Translations under genes and position numbers: made by a program
NCBI GenBank assembly: GCA_025766275.1
Contig: JAFKAC010000204.1
Location: 1 to 64,000, forward strand
From: Lactarius indigo
Taxonomy: Eukaryota > Basidiomycota > Agaricomycetes > Russulales > Russulaceae
Direction: 5' to 3'
Length of the DNA stretch: 64,000 bases
The notes under the pieces: model-generated
Database searches by the model: none
The model's input: the letters and a program-made list of their open reading frames with translations, nothing else
What the model was told of the DNA's origin: nothing
Shown here: positions 46,047-57,967 of the stretch, piece by piece
Layout: each line of letters begins with the position of its first letter
Numbering within the stretch: the stretch's first letter is position 1

Positions 46047-46621
46047 TGTAACGCCACTACAGGGGTGTTAGGTACGACCTGTACCAAGTCAGTCTGAACG
46101 TGGGAGTACAAACTCAGAGGTTTGACTTCAGTAGAATGATGCACAAGAGTCACAAGGACGTAAGTCACTTGGACTGTAGTGGAAGGCTAAGGTGTGAAGA
46201 CCTAGCAGAACTGAGGAGTTGCAAGACAGGGATATGCATGAAGGCACTTGAGTGTAGTATTACACAGGAAGTCTAGTCTACCGTACAAGCTAGATAGAAC
46301 TAGGTTTAAATACGCGTAAGGCTGTATGGTCTATCCAAACAGATGGTGCCATTGCCCGATCAAGAAACAATAGGAAGTACATAAGGAGAACAAGGCATAG
46401 ACATAGTGAGAATAAAAGGTGGATCACACAAGGTCACACATGGATGAGAACAAGATGGAAACTAGCACATGTCAAGCTTTATCAAAAGAGATTGTTGATA
46501 AGCAAGGCGTGTGATAGGAACCAGATAATTGTAAAGTCCGCGTAATTGTACAGGGCTCGTAAAGTATTGGGAGAGGAATAGCAGTGTCGGAGAAAGAACG
46601 AGTCTGGAAGAAATCGTAACA
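46047..46621 (-). repeat. LTR of family 2, copy 4
   Basis: 575 bp, TGTAACG to CGTAACA on the plus strand. Similar to 55865-56447 and, inverted, to 47789-48374. A purine tract (GGGGGGTAA, minus strand) abuts its inner edge. Confidence 0.92.
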
Positions 46622-46655
46622 TTACCCCCCATCTTGGTCTGAAGGTGCCTCAACT

Positions 46656-47788
46656 TCAGGACTTGGGATCTACGAGATTGTAGGTGTTAGCGTCCCAGTC
46701 GTTCTCCGGCCAGTCTGTCATGTCTGTGGGACAGTAATGGGTGTGAAGAAAGAAGAGGGGTCCTCGAGCTCCACACTTGTGGCACATCTCGTATTGTGGG
46801 CATCGGATTTCATCATGATTGGCATTGGTCTGAAAGCATCGTCCACACCATCTGCCCTGGGTAGTGGCTGCCACGGTCAGTGGTGAGGGTACTGTGAATG
46901 ACGTGGTAGTGTCAGGCGACATTTCCCGACGTATTCACTCTTCCGCTTGTTGTGTGGTGATTACTTCAGTCACCATTTCTGTGCGGCAGAAGATACACTG
47001 GTGGGACTGATGCTCTTGGCTTTGACAGTGTCGACAGGCCGGTCTTGGCCTTGTGGGGCAGTTGCGTACTAGGTGGTGAGGACTGTTACAGTGGTAACAC
47101 CGTCGTCAACGGGGTCTGTTGGCAAGTCGAGGGAACTCCACAGGTCCACTGCATCTAGGGGAGAAAGGGATGGCATAGCGGGAGTGGTGTAATGGGGCAG
47201 GGAGTGCTGTGAGGCAGGCATACTCGTTAGTGATGGTAGTAAGGGCCCCTGCATATTGCAAGCACCTTTTGGTGCTTGCTAGCATGAGGTCCACAGTGAG
47301 TTGTTCAGCTCTAAGCTTCCGAGCATCCTCCTCCAGTTTTTCATGCTTTTCATCCAGCTCCTTCAAAGCCGCAAGCCCCATGCGCAGGTGAGTCACTTCG
47401 GCAGTGAGTCATGGGGAGTTAAGCTTGATTAGGGTTTCGTCGAGTGCGCAGGCTCAGATGTCATTGGGGTCAAAGAATTGAAGTTGTTTGGCTGAGAAGG
47501 GGGGCACAGAGATGTTGGGGTGTAAGGTGGACAAGTAGACTGTTTCGCCATAGTGTGGTTGCCTAGCCCCCATCACTCCTACCACCTTGGTGAATCCTTT
47601 GCAATAGTAAATATACTTCGCAATGTTGAATCCACCCTCAGGTAGCGGGATTTGAAGGGGGTAGTATTTTGGAGAGCCCAGCGTATTCGGGAAGAAGGGA
47701 GCTCCTGGATCGTCAGTGTCTTCAGTGAGGGAGTCTGGTCAGTCATAGTTGATGGGGGTATGGACTCGGACAGGGGTGAGTGGAGTAG
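46656..47788 (-). pseudogene. ORF3 of chromovirus family 2, copy 4 (5' end lost)
   Basis: Homologue of the copy 2 and copy 3 extra ORF. It shows IFTIAKDSPRW, LAALKELDEKHEKLEEDARK (coiled coil), VDLMLASTKRCLQYAGALTT, then GRWCGRCFQTNANHDEIRC and YEMCHKCGARGPLFFLHTHY, ending LVDPKS at 46656. Frame changes separate the N-terminal part (47836-47579) from the coiled coil. Interrupted upstream by the LTR of copy 2. Confidence 0.75.
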
Positions 47789-48374
47789 TGTTATGATTTC
47801 TCCGGACTTGTTCTTTCCTTTCCTTACTATTCCCACCCTGATACTATACGAGCCCTGTACAATTACACGGACTTTATGATTACCCAGTTTCTATCACGTG
47901 CCTTGCTTATCGACGATTCCTTCTGATAAAGCTTGACATGTGCTAGTTCCCGCCTCATTTCCACTCATGCGTGACCCCATGTGATTCGCCCTTATTCTCA
48001 CTATATCCATGCCTTGTTCTACTTATGCCTTTCCCCTTATTCTCCGAACGGGTGATGACGCCATCTGTTTGCTGTGGCCATACAACCTGACTTGTATTTA
48101 AGCCTAGTCGCACCTAGCTTGTATGGTAGACTAGACTTCTTGTGTAATACTACACTCGTCTAAACTCAGATCACCTTGAGTGCTCTTGAAAGTCTCCCGA
48201 CCTCCTTATTCCTGCTAGACCTTTGCGTCTTAGCCTTCCTCTACAATCCAAGTGACTTAGGTCCTTGTGATCCTTGTGCATCATCTCTACTGAAGTCAAG
48301 CCTCTGAGCTTGTACTACTGTGAGCTGATTGACTTGGTACAGGCCGTACCTAACGCCCCTGTAGTGGCGTTACA
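47789..48374 (+). repeat. 5' LTR of family 2, copy 2
   Basis: 586 bp, TGTTATG to GCGTTACA. A TATTTAA box at 48095-48101 lies about 27 nt upstream of the putative transcript start near 48128. Confidence 0.92.
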
Positions 48375-48376
48375 TT

Positions 48377-48387
48377 AAGTCTAGTCT
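48377..48387 (+). promoter_or_regulatory. Self-complementary primer-binding site, family 2
   Basis: AAGTCTAGTCT, two bases inside the 5' LTR, is the exact reverse complement of AGACTAGACTT at 48128-48138, the expected start of the transcript. Same layout and length as in family 1 and as known for Tf1. Confidence 0.65.
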
Positions 48388-48401
48388 CCTAACTGCACAC
48401 T

Positions 48402-49960
48402 GTGGCTCTCACCAGCCGAAGTCAAACCCAGTTTGTCTGGGAATACCTGGAACGACACCCACACAACGACCTCCGACCCTCCATCAAAGGAACCGCCCTT
48501 TGGAGGAACACTCCACACAATGAAGGGTATTATGTCTACGACCCTAACAAACTCTCCTACGAACCCGTCGAATATATCGAGGACCAACATATCTGGGCCT
48601 ACATTGCCTACTCCGACTCAAAACATTCTTGGTACTCATACAAACCAGTCCCCACACACCTCGGACTAGGACCAGGAAAAGGCCAAATCCAAGCTATCAA
48701 TGCCAATTCAGATGTCAAAGAACCCGCATCAGAACCTGATTCCAATTCAGAAAACAACCCTACCCTCACTCCCACTATCCAAAGGCCAGTCGACTTCACA
48801 TCGTATGCCAACATGTCAGCCACCCAACTCTCCACCACCCTCACCATTGCCCAACCTGCAGGAACCTCGTCAGCGAATCCTTCAGGTAGTGGAGGACATT
48901 CTTTGGGAGGAAGTCTGCCAACAGGTGGAGGAGGCTCTGTGGGAAGCACAGGAGGCCATCATGGAGGCAGTGCGCCTGGAGGTGGAGGTGGTGTGCCTGG
49001 AGGTGGAGGTGGTGCACCTGGAGGCAGAGCAGGTGCTGGAGGCACAGCCGCAGGAGGAGCCCCACCCCCAAACGGACAACTCGGAGGGAACCCACCGCCG
49101 GAGTTCAGTGGAGATTGAGAAACCAGCCGCGCATTCCTCAATGCCTTTTCTCTTTACTGAGGAATGAACCTGAACGTCCAACAGCTCATGCTCCCTTACT
49201 CCTGAGCAATGACCCTCCTCTCATACATCAGAGGACCGTTGGTAGACAATTGGGTAGAAGAACAAATCCAATGGCTGGTCGATCAACTAGTGGGTGGAGT
49301 AGCCATGAACGCCGAGAACCTATGGAATACCATAGAAACACGCTTTATCCAAGCATACACTGACACCACCCAACAACAAAAAGCGAGACACTCCATTCAA
49401 ACCTTTGAATGGAAAAGGAAGATATTGATACATACATCGCCAAATTTTCTAACTTGGTGAATAAAGCGGGGTACAACAAAGATGAAGCCACCACTCTAGA
49501 AATCTTCCAAAAAGGACTACCAAACGCACTTGTAGTCAACACAATCAAGTTCCACCATCCGATAATGTGGGATGACTGGAAAGCAGCAGTCACCCTACAG
49601 CAAGCTGAATACCTCCTTCTCAAAGACAAACAAGGGGGAGTGTCGCACGATCAGTGGCTGTCCACTTTGAACAAAAATCGAGACCCGAACGCAATGGACA
49701 TAAGCCACACCCAAGCCCACGCAGCTATGACAGACAAAGAAAAGAAGCAACTGCAAAAGGAAGGGAGATGTTTCCACTGTTGAGGGCAAGGACATATCTC
49801 GCGTTTCTGTCCCCAGAAACCAAGGACCACTGCCAAGGCCACAGAAACCACCCCCACTACAGCCACCATCTCCATGACAGCTTCCCGACCCCTCTCAAAT
49901 GAAGAGCAGGCAGAAGCACAAGTTGCCACCCTCTTTGCCCAAAGCCCTGAAGTCCACAAG
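48402..49960 (+). pseudogene. Family 2 Gag, copy 2
   Basis: It starts at a GTG (MALTSRSQTQFVWEYLERHP if that was once ATG). Next is an acidic Ser/Pro part, then a Gly-rich stretch (48890-49060), then capsid-like sequence NVQQLMLP, LVDNWVEEQIQWLVDQLV, DIDTYIAKFSNLVNKAGYNK and WDDWKAAVTLQQAEYLLLKD. The knuckle is CFHC-stop-GQGHISRFC. In-frame TGAs at 49116-49118, before GMNLNVQQ, before AMTLLSYIRG and inside the knuckle each sit where Arg (CGA) is expected. One single-base shift lies near 49410. Confidence 0.8.
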
Positions 49961-50021
49961 CTCATGGTAGACAAGTTATTTGGACAGAAGAAGGATTTTG
50001 TGAATGCTTGAACCCAGTGGC

Positions 50022-53000
50022 CTGGGCTAGAGCATTAAAACTTAGCGTGTACAATAGCAGATTCTGATCCATGCGAATTCCAGTACTTTTCAAATCTGCA
50101 CACATGATGGCCGAATGAAACGTTCTTGTTGACTCCGGGGCAACCGACAATTTTATAAGCGCAAACCTCCTAAGATGACTGAAAATCACTTGGCTAGCCA
50201 CGGAACGACCCATTAAGATATGGAATGTGGACGGAACTCATAACCAAGGAGGAGAAATCACCTCCTTCACCGATCTAACTGTCAAAACGGGAGGAAAGAC
50301 CCAAAATCTCCAATTCCTTATCACCGATCTTGGAAATGACGAAGTCATCCTCGGATATCCCTGGTTTACAGCTTTTGAACCAAAATTCCACCGGCGAGAT
50401 GCTACCCTAGATGAGGAATTCCAACCAGTCGTAATCACCAGCCTTAATTTGTCAGATGAAGCCGTGCCCATGGAAGCTACCATTAAGGCATTGGAGACAT
50501 ATCAACTTGACAAATTGGCTTGGGAACAACTGGAACAAGGAAAAGACCCATGTATCCGACTGTGAAAGACAACGACAGCATCGGAATTAGCACAACAAGA
50601 AGCTGCAAAGAAGCCCCAGAGAACCTTTGAAGAGATGGTCCCTGAGGAATATAGAAGACATCGGAAGGTCTTCAGTGAAGAAGCCTCCCAACGCTTCCCT
50701 CCATCACGAACTTGGGATCACGCTATCAACCTAGTCCCAAATGCCCCCGAGACCATGGATTGTAAAGTATACCCGCTCACAGTCCCTGAAACCGAAAAAC
50801 TATCAGAAATCGTGACCGAACACCTAGACAAGAAGTACATTCAACCATCAAAGTCCCCTTACGCGTCCCCCTCCTTCTTTATCAAGAAGAAGGATGGGAA
50901 GTTATGCCCAGTACAAGATTACCGCCACCTCAATGAACTCACCATAAAGAACCATTATCCCCTCCCCCTAATCCCGAACTCATCAATAGGATTAGAGAAG
51001 CACACCTCTACTCCAAGCTCGATATCCAGTGGGGATACAATAATATTCGAATCAAACCAGGGGATGAATGGAAGGTGGCATTCAAAACCAATCAGGGACT
51101 ATTCAAACCAAGGGTCATTTTTTTGGCCTCACCAATTCCCTAGTACCTTCCAGACTATGATGGACACCATATTCCAGGAGCTAGTGCTGACAGGAGAAGT
51201 TATCGTCTACATGGACGATATCTTAATCACAACGCAGATGACTGTACCCATCACAGACAAATATTACACTGAGTTCTAGACCTCTGTAACAAACATGACT
51301 TGTATATCAAACCGGAAAAATGCATGTTCGAGGTCTACAAGGTGGAATACCTGGGATTGATTATTGGATATGGCAAATTGCAGATGGACCCGATAAAAGT
51401 CCAAGGCATATGGGACTGGAAAGCACCAAAATCCCTAAAAGAAGTACGAGCCTTCTTAGGTTTCTGCAACTTCTATCAACAGTTCATAAGAGGATTCTCC
51501 ACAATAGCAAGACCACTCCATGATCTCACAAAAAAGGACGTACCCTGGGAATGGACTGATGCCAGACAAAAGGTGTTCGATACCATCAAAGAACAATTAG
51601 TTCCAAACCGGTACTTCTATTCCTGAAATTGGACCAACCCTTCGAGATCAAAGTGGACGCCTCTAGTTACACCCTAGGAGCGGTATTAAACCAAAAAGGG
51701 GAAGACCAAAAGATACACCTGGTTGCGTTCTACTCCAAATCACTAACAGAAGCAGAACACAACTACGATATCTATGATAGGGAATTATTGGCCATCGTCA
51801 AAAGCCCTACGAACCTGGCGCACATACCTAATCGGCTCTCCCCACCTGATAACAATTCATACGGACCATGCCAATCTTCAATATTGGAAGGAACCAAGGA
51901 AAATCAGCCGATGCATAGCATGAGAGTTCCAAGAACTCTCAGAATACAATTTTGTGCTCAAGCACATCCCCAGTACCAAAAACACCCAAGCAGATTCCCT
52001 GTCAAGACACCCTGATTACGATGATGGTACGACAGATAACGATCATGTCACAGTACTACCGGAGGAAGTATTCCTAAAAATCACCCAAATGTCCATGCAC
52101 GACATGGACATATGGATGCAGATTACTCAAAACATGGAAGAATCGGCAGTCCTTCCCTGGGTTGAACCTCATAACCTAAAAAAGCACAACGGCTTTGGTG
52201 GAAAGGTGATGCCCGTTGTTGTGGGAAACAACGACCTTAAGTGGGGGGTAATCACCTTTTTCCACGATACTCCAAGCACGGGACCCAGGAATTGCAAATA
52301 CACTGGAACTAATGTGACATGATTTCTGGTGGCCCAACATGCGAAAAGACATAGAAGCTTATGTCAAGGGATGCGCCACATGCCAAAGTAACAAGATCAA
52401 CCCTCACCAACAAAAACCACACCTATTCCCCATTGCAACCGACCCGTCAGCAGAACCGTTCAAGGTGGTGGCCATGGACTTCATTGTGAAACTCCCCATT
52501 TTGAACGGCTTTGATTCAATTCTCACAATTACTGATCATGACTGCTCCAAAGCAGCCATATTCATCCATGCAATGAAACAATAACATCAGAAGGAGTCGC
52601 TAAACTCTACCTTCAACATGTATACCCTCACTATGGTCTACCACGAAAAATCATATCCAATTGAGACCCCAGATTCACATCAACATTCATGCGCCAATTA
52701 TGCAAGATGCTGGGCATACAACAAAATATATCATCAGCATACCACCCTCAAACTGATGGACAATTGGAACACACCAACCAGTGGCTGGAACAATACTTAC
52801 AACATTGGTGCAACGTACGACAAGACAATTGGGCGGAAGTCCTACCTATGGCACAATTCGCGCACAATTCATGGACCAATGCCACAACCAAAAGCTCCCC
52901 ATTCTCACTCCTTATGGGATGGGAACCCTGAACAATGTGGAACCCGAAACCATCGAGCTGTCCAACAGTAGATCAAAGGTTAGAAGATCTACTAGTCCTT

Positions 53001-53531
53001 AGACAACATGCTCAAGACAGTATCAAACACGCACAACACCTAATGGCGCAACAGGGCAAGGGAACATTCATACCTTATCAGCAAGGAGACCACATGTGGC
53101 TAGAAGGTACGAACCTTCATACCTTCTACCCCACAAGCAAACTCGCCCCTAAGTGATATGGACCCTTTAAGATCACACGGGTTCTATCAGATGTTTCCTA
53201 CGAACTCAAACTACCAGCATCATGGAAGATCCACCCTGTATTCCATGCGAACCTTCTCATGCCGTATAAGGAGATGGAGATGCATGGCACCAATTTCACC
53301 CAACCTTTGCCTGACCTTATCGATGGAGAAGAAGAATATGAAGTGGAGCAGATTGAAGATGCCCAGGTACAAGGACAAGGGCGCAAACTCCATTTCCTAG
53401 TAAAATGGAAGGGATTCCCCACAAGTGACAATACGTGGGAACCAGCAACCCATCTAACACATGCGCAAGACACTATCAAGAACTATTACCAAACACACCC
53501 ATCCACCGAAGGGGCTGGACACAAGGTATAA
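50022..53531 (+). pseudogene. Family 2 Pol polyprotein, copy 2
   Basis: The protease has VDSGATDNFI (50130-50160), disrupted by TGAs at 50116-50118 and 50176-50178, and EVILGYPWFTAFEPKF. RT: SPYASPSFFIKKKDGKL and VIVYMDDILITT. Then EYLGLIIGYGKLQMDPIKVQ, FLGFCNFYQQFIRGFSTIAR, RNase H VDASSYTLGAVLNQKGEDQK. Integrase: CATCQSNKINPHQQKPHLFP, VVAMDFIVKLPILNGFDSIL, then SSAYHPQTDGQLEHTNQWLE. The chromodomain near 53370-53470 reads HFLVKWKGFPTSDNTWEPAT. Multiple frameshifts and TGA stops make it inactive. Confidence 0.9.
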
Positions 53532-53572
53532 AGGAAGAGCCCCTCCACCCGACCCATTAGCAATGCAATACC

Positions 53573-55857
53573 ATGACTTCTACCCCAATCTCAGACACCA
53601 CCCTCGTCAATATCCTTGACAACCCCGAGCTTGACTTGTTCCTCGAACGAGGAGTTGTCGTTATCAACCTCACCAACATTCCCCACCTATCACCACACCA
53701 CCAGCCACCGACTCCCCTGTAGCAGTATGACTTATCGCGACAACTAGACCAAGAGAAGGTAAGTGAACTGAACTAGTAGCACACCCAAGCCTAGCGCGGA
53801 GACAAGTCACGTGCCGAACGTACAGTCACTGCGGAGGATAGACACACGTGAGGTCTTTATACAAGACCAAAGGTCAGGTGATCACGCAGTGGTACGCTGA
53901 GTGGAGAACCAAGAGGACAAGTTAACATTGGAGAAGAGTAAAGGGAATACAAGGAAATACGCACCTGAGTGGAGAACCAAGAGGACAAGTTGGTTCCACT
54001 CAGGACGCTACATGAGGGTTTATATACTGTGCTGTGGCTGAGTTCGAATTACTACGGAACCTTGTTACTAAAGGTATGTGTAATAGTAATGAGTCAGGCG
54101 CTGACGCGTCGTGTCTATAAATAGCGTTATCTATTGTGCTGACTGATGCACAGTCATTAACGCTGACAGAACAGTGACGTGTCCTTATCTATGAGTCATA
54201 ACCCTATAACAACGTAGTCTAGAACTATCTAGAACGTTCCCTGCTTATCGTCCAATGAGAAACTACTGTACTAATGAGGAAGGTGACTTAAAGGGGTAAC
54301 ATCCTATAAGGAAGTTACTATCCCAGGGTCACGTGCTTGTGGGTGCACATGTTGGCATCATGTGACTAACCATCTTATCATATCTAATGATAAGGACTTG
54401 GATGTTTGAGCACAACGTTGGAGTCTCGTATTTCTACCAAATAAATCCGTAAAAATGCGGAAAAATAGGGCAAAAATAGAGTGTCCGTGACATCCCCCCA
54501 ATCCACTATGACCATCAACCCTGTACCCATCATCCCTCGTTCCCCCGAATGAGAACCAAGGGAGCTCACCCCATCTACACCCAAAGAAGGCCAATATTTG
54601 CCAACTCCTCCAAACACAAAACACCACCCCCTACCACACCTGAACCACCCTGACGAACTCTCACTCCCCCGCCAGAACCACTCATACCTTCCCCTCCATC
54701 ATTGACACCCTCTACCCACCACCACCCTTAGAACCATTCACCCCTGTCTGAGTTCACCCCTATCAACTATGACCAACCAGACTCCCCCACTGAAGAAACT
54801 GACAACCCGGGGGCCCCCTTCTTCCCAAACACTCCAGGCTCACCAAAATACTACCCCCTTCAGATCCCACAACCCGAAGGTGGATTCGATATTGTGAAGT
54901 ATATCTACTATCACAAAGGATTCACCGAGGTAGTGGGAGTGATGGGGGCACAGCAACCACACTATGGTGAAACAGTCTACCTGTCTACCCTGCGCCCCAA
55001 TGTCTTGGCTCCCCCCATTACGGCCGAACAACTCCAGTTCTTCGACCCCAACGACATTTGTGCCTGTGCACTTGACGAAACCCTTATCGAGCTCAACTCC
55101 CCACAGCTCACTGCAGAGATAACTTGGCTGCATACTGGGCTTGCGGCTATGAAGGAGCTGGATGAAAAACATGAGAAGCTGGAAGAGGATGCTCGGAAGC
55201 TAAGGGCTGAACGACTTATGGTAGACCTTATGCTGGCTAGTACCAAGAGATGCCTACAATACACCGGGCCCTCACCACCATCGCCAATGAATATGCATGC
55301 CTTACAGCACTCCCTACCCCACTACGTCACTCCCGCTATGCCATACCCTTCTCCCCCAGACGTGGAGGGCCATCAAATTCCCTTGACTTGCCAATAGACC
55401 TCATTGACGGAGGTGTTACCACTGCAACAGCCCTCACCATCTAGTACGTGACTGCCGCACGAGACCAAGGCTGGCCTGTCAACACTGTCAAAGTCAGGAT
55501 CACCAATCCTACCAGTGCATCTTCTGATGCACAGAAATGGTGGCCAAAGTCATCACCACACAGCAAGCGGAGGAGCGAATCCATTGGGAAATGTCACCTG
55601 ACGCTACCACATCCTTCATCATCCCATCCCCACCAATTACCGCAGCCACCACCCAGGGCAGATGGTGTGGACGATGCTTCAACCAGAACGCCAACCACAA
55701 CGAGATCCGGTGCCTGCAGTATGAGATGTGCCACAAATGTGGAGCGTGAGGTCCCCTTTTCTTTCTTTGCACTCACTTCTGCCCAACAGATGTGACAGGT
55801 TGGCCGGAGAATGACCTGGATGCTGACATCTATGACCTTGTTGACCCAGAGTCCTGA
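53573..55857 (+). pseudogene. ORF3 of chromovirus family 2, copy 2 (interrupted by a solo LTR)
   Basis: It starts ATG 53573 (MTSTPISDTTLVNILDNPEL), 40 nt after the Pol frame. It is split by the solo LTR 53718-54492 and continues through a Pro/Ser/Thr-rich part. Next come EQLQFFDPNDICACALDETL and the helix MKELDEKHEKLEEDARKLRA (55149 on). Two classical CCHC knuckles follow, CYHCNSPHHLVRDC (55414-55455) and CQHCQSQDHQSYQC (55477-55518). A variant reads CGRCFNQNANHNEIRC, then YEMCHKCGA. It ends LVDPES, TGA 55855-55857. Several frame changes exist, but the knuckles are intact. Looks like a second nucleocapsid-like protein; function unknown. Confidence 0.75.
53718..54492. repeat. Solo LTR, family 4
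   Basis: 775 bp, TGTAGCAG to CCGTGACA, flanked by the 5-bp duplication TCCCC (53713-53717 and 54493-54497). Internal direct repeat GAGTGGAGAACCAAGAGGAC at about 53899 and 53967. No coding sequence. Confidence 0.85.
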
Positions 55858-55864
55858 AGTTGAG

Positions 55865-56447
55865 TGTAACGCCACTACAGGGGCATTAGGTACAACCTGT
55901 ACCAAGTCAGTCGAATCGTGGTAGCGCAAGCTCCAAGGCCTGGCTTCAGTAGAATGATGCACAAGGATCACAAGGACATTAGTCACTTGGATCATAGAGG
56001 AAGGCTAAGACGCGAAGGCCTAGCAAGGACTGAGAGTTCACAAGACAAAGGAAAGCACGAAGGCGTCCGTGTTAGACGAGTGTAGTTTTACACAAGAAGT
56101 CTAGTCTCCTGTACAAGCTAGGTAAGATGCGGTTTAAGTACATGTTGGCCTGTATGGCCACTACAAACAGATGGTGTCATTGCTTGACTAAGGAATAAAG
56201 GGGAGGACATATGAAGAACAAAGGGTAGTCATAATGGAAATAAAGGCAAATCACACAGGGTCGCGCATGAGTAAGAATGAGATGGAAACTAGCACATGTC
56301 AAGCTTTATCAAAGGAGAACATCAATAAGCAGGGCATGCGATAGGAACCGGGTAATCATAAAGTCTGCGTAGTCATACAGGGCTCATAAAGTATTGGGGG
56401 TGGGATAGTAAGAAAGCAAAGGATGAGTCCAGAAAGAATTCATAACA
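55865..56447 (-). repeat. 3' LTR of family 2, copy 3
   Basis: 583 bp, TGTAACG to CATAACA on the plus strand. A purine tract (GAAGGGGGGGTAA, minus strand) lies at its inner edge, 56448-56460. Confidence 0.92.
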
Positions 56448-57955
56448 TTACCCCCCCTTCTGATCTGAAGTCAACTCGACTTCAAGATTCGGGTCAACGA
56501 GGTCGTAAATGTCAGTGTCTAGGTCATTCTCTGGCCATGGAGAGATGTCCAGGCAGCAGTGATGGGTTTTGAGGAAAAATAATGGTCCGCAGGCACCACA
56601 CTTTCAACACATTTCATACTGTGGGCATCAAATTTCGTTGTGGTTGGCATTGGTGCGGAAGCACCGTCCACACCATCTTCCTTGGGTTTCAGTAACGGTA
56701 ATCGGTGGTTCTGGTACTGTGAAGGAAGTGGTAGCCTCCATCGCTATGGCCTGGCATATGTGTTCCTCCGCCTGGTGGGTGGTGATAACCTTGGTGACCA
56801 TTTCCGCATGGCAGAAAATGCATTGATGGGATTGATGCTCTTGGCTTTGACAGTGCCAACACGCTGGTCGGGGTCCGGTGGGGCAGTTGTGCACGATGTG
56901 GTGGGAGCTATTACAATGATAGCAGCGTCGCCGATGAGGCTTGTCGGTGAGGCGGGGAAATTCGACCAGTCCCCCACGTTGAGGAGAGAAGGGGATGGTG
57001 TATCAGGAGTGGCATAGTGGGGCCGGGAGTGCTGTCATACGAGCGTACTCGTCTGCTATTGTGGTGAGGGCTCCCATGTATTGTAGACGTCTCTTGGTGC
57101 TCGCCAGCATTAAATCGACTGTGAGCCACTCTGACCGAAGCTTGCGCACATTTTCCTCTAGTCACTCGTGTTCCTCATCTAGCTCCTTGAGTGCTAAGAG
57201 TCCCGTGCACAGTCTGGTTATCTCTGCAGTGATATGTGGGGAGTTCAGCTCAATGAGTGTCTCATCCAACGCACAGGCGTGAATGTTGTGGGGGTTGAAA
57301 AACTGTAGCTGTTCTGCTGTGAAGGGGGGTGTGGAGACATTGGGCCTTAGCATTGAAAGGTAGACTTCCTCGCCGTAGTGTGGTTGCCTAGCACCCATTG
57401 TCCCCACTACCTTGGTGAATCCTTTGCGATAGTAAATGTACTTCGTGGTATTGGACCCTCTGTCAGGTAGTGGGATCTGTAATGGGAAGTATTTTGGCGT
57501 CCCTTGGATGTTTGGGAAAAAGGGGGCTCCAGGGTCGTCAGTATCTTCTGTGGGGGAGTCCAGCCAGTTGTAGTCGATGGGAGTGTGAACATGAATGGGG
57601 GTAAAGGGTTCTAGCGGTGGTGGTGGAGTGGTGGGTGTAGATGATGGGGTGATTGTGTGGGTGGTTCTGGTGGGGGAGTAGGGCTTTGGTGTGGAGGGGG
57701 TGTTGGTGAGTATTGGCCCTCCTCAGGCGTGGATGGGGTGAGCTCTCCTGGCTCCTGTTCTAGGGAGCGGGGGATAATGGGGACGGGGTTGATGGTCATA
57801 GTGGATCAGGGAGAATGGGGGATTGATGGTGGTGGCGATAGGCGCGGGACATCAGATATGTCGATAGTGATGATCCCTCGTTCAAGGGCGGCTTCAAGCT
57901 GGGGGTTACTGAGGATGTTGACAAGGGTGGTATTGGATACTGGTGTGATGGCCAT
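56440..57955 (-). pseudogene. ORF3 of chromovirus family 2, copy 3
   Basis: It starts ATG 57955 (MAITPVSNTTLVNILSNPQL, IITIDISDVPRL). A Pro-rich part (PTPPPEPPTQSPHHLHPP) follows, then TPKYFPLQIPLP-like sequence, EQLQFFNPHNIHACALDETL and the coiled coil LLALKELDEEHE. VDLMLASTKRRLQYMGALTT comes next. Two CCHC knuckles are CYHCNSSHHIVHNC (56924-56883) and CWHCQSQEHQSHQC, then CGRCFRTNANHNEI followed by a TGA. Stops are few and several are TGA where Arg is found in the other copies. It overlaps the polypurine tract at its end. Confidence 0.75.
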
Positions 57956-57967
57956 TGCGTTGTTGTT

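Larger units (their letters stand above)
46047..47788 (-). mobile_element. Chromovirus family 2, copy 4 (3' end only before interruption)
   Basis: A minus-strand element whose 3' LTR and extra ORF are visible. It is cut at 47788 by insertion of copy 2 (possible target AGTAG at 47784-47788). Its remaining 5' part should lie beyond the right edge of the window. Confidence 0.75.
47789..55864 (+). mobile_element. Chromovirus family 2, copy 2
   Basis: A plus-strand element: 5' LTR, gag, protease, RT, RNase H, integrase, chromodomain, then ORF3. At 55864 it is cut by the oppositely oriented copy 3, right after the ORF3 stop, so its own polypurine tract and 3' LTR are not in the window. It carries a solo LTR of another family inside ORF3. 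Confidence 0.88.
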
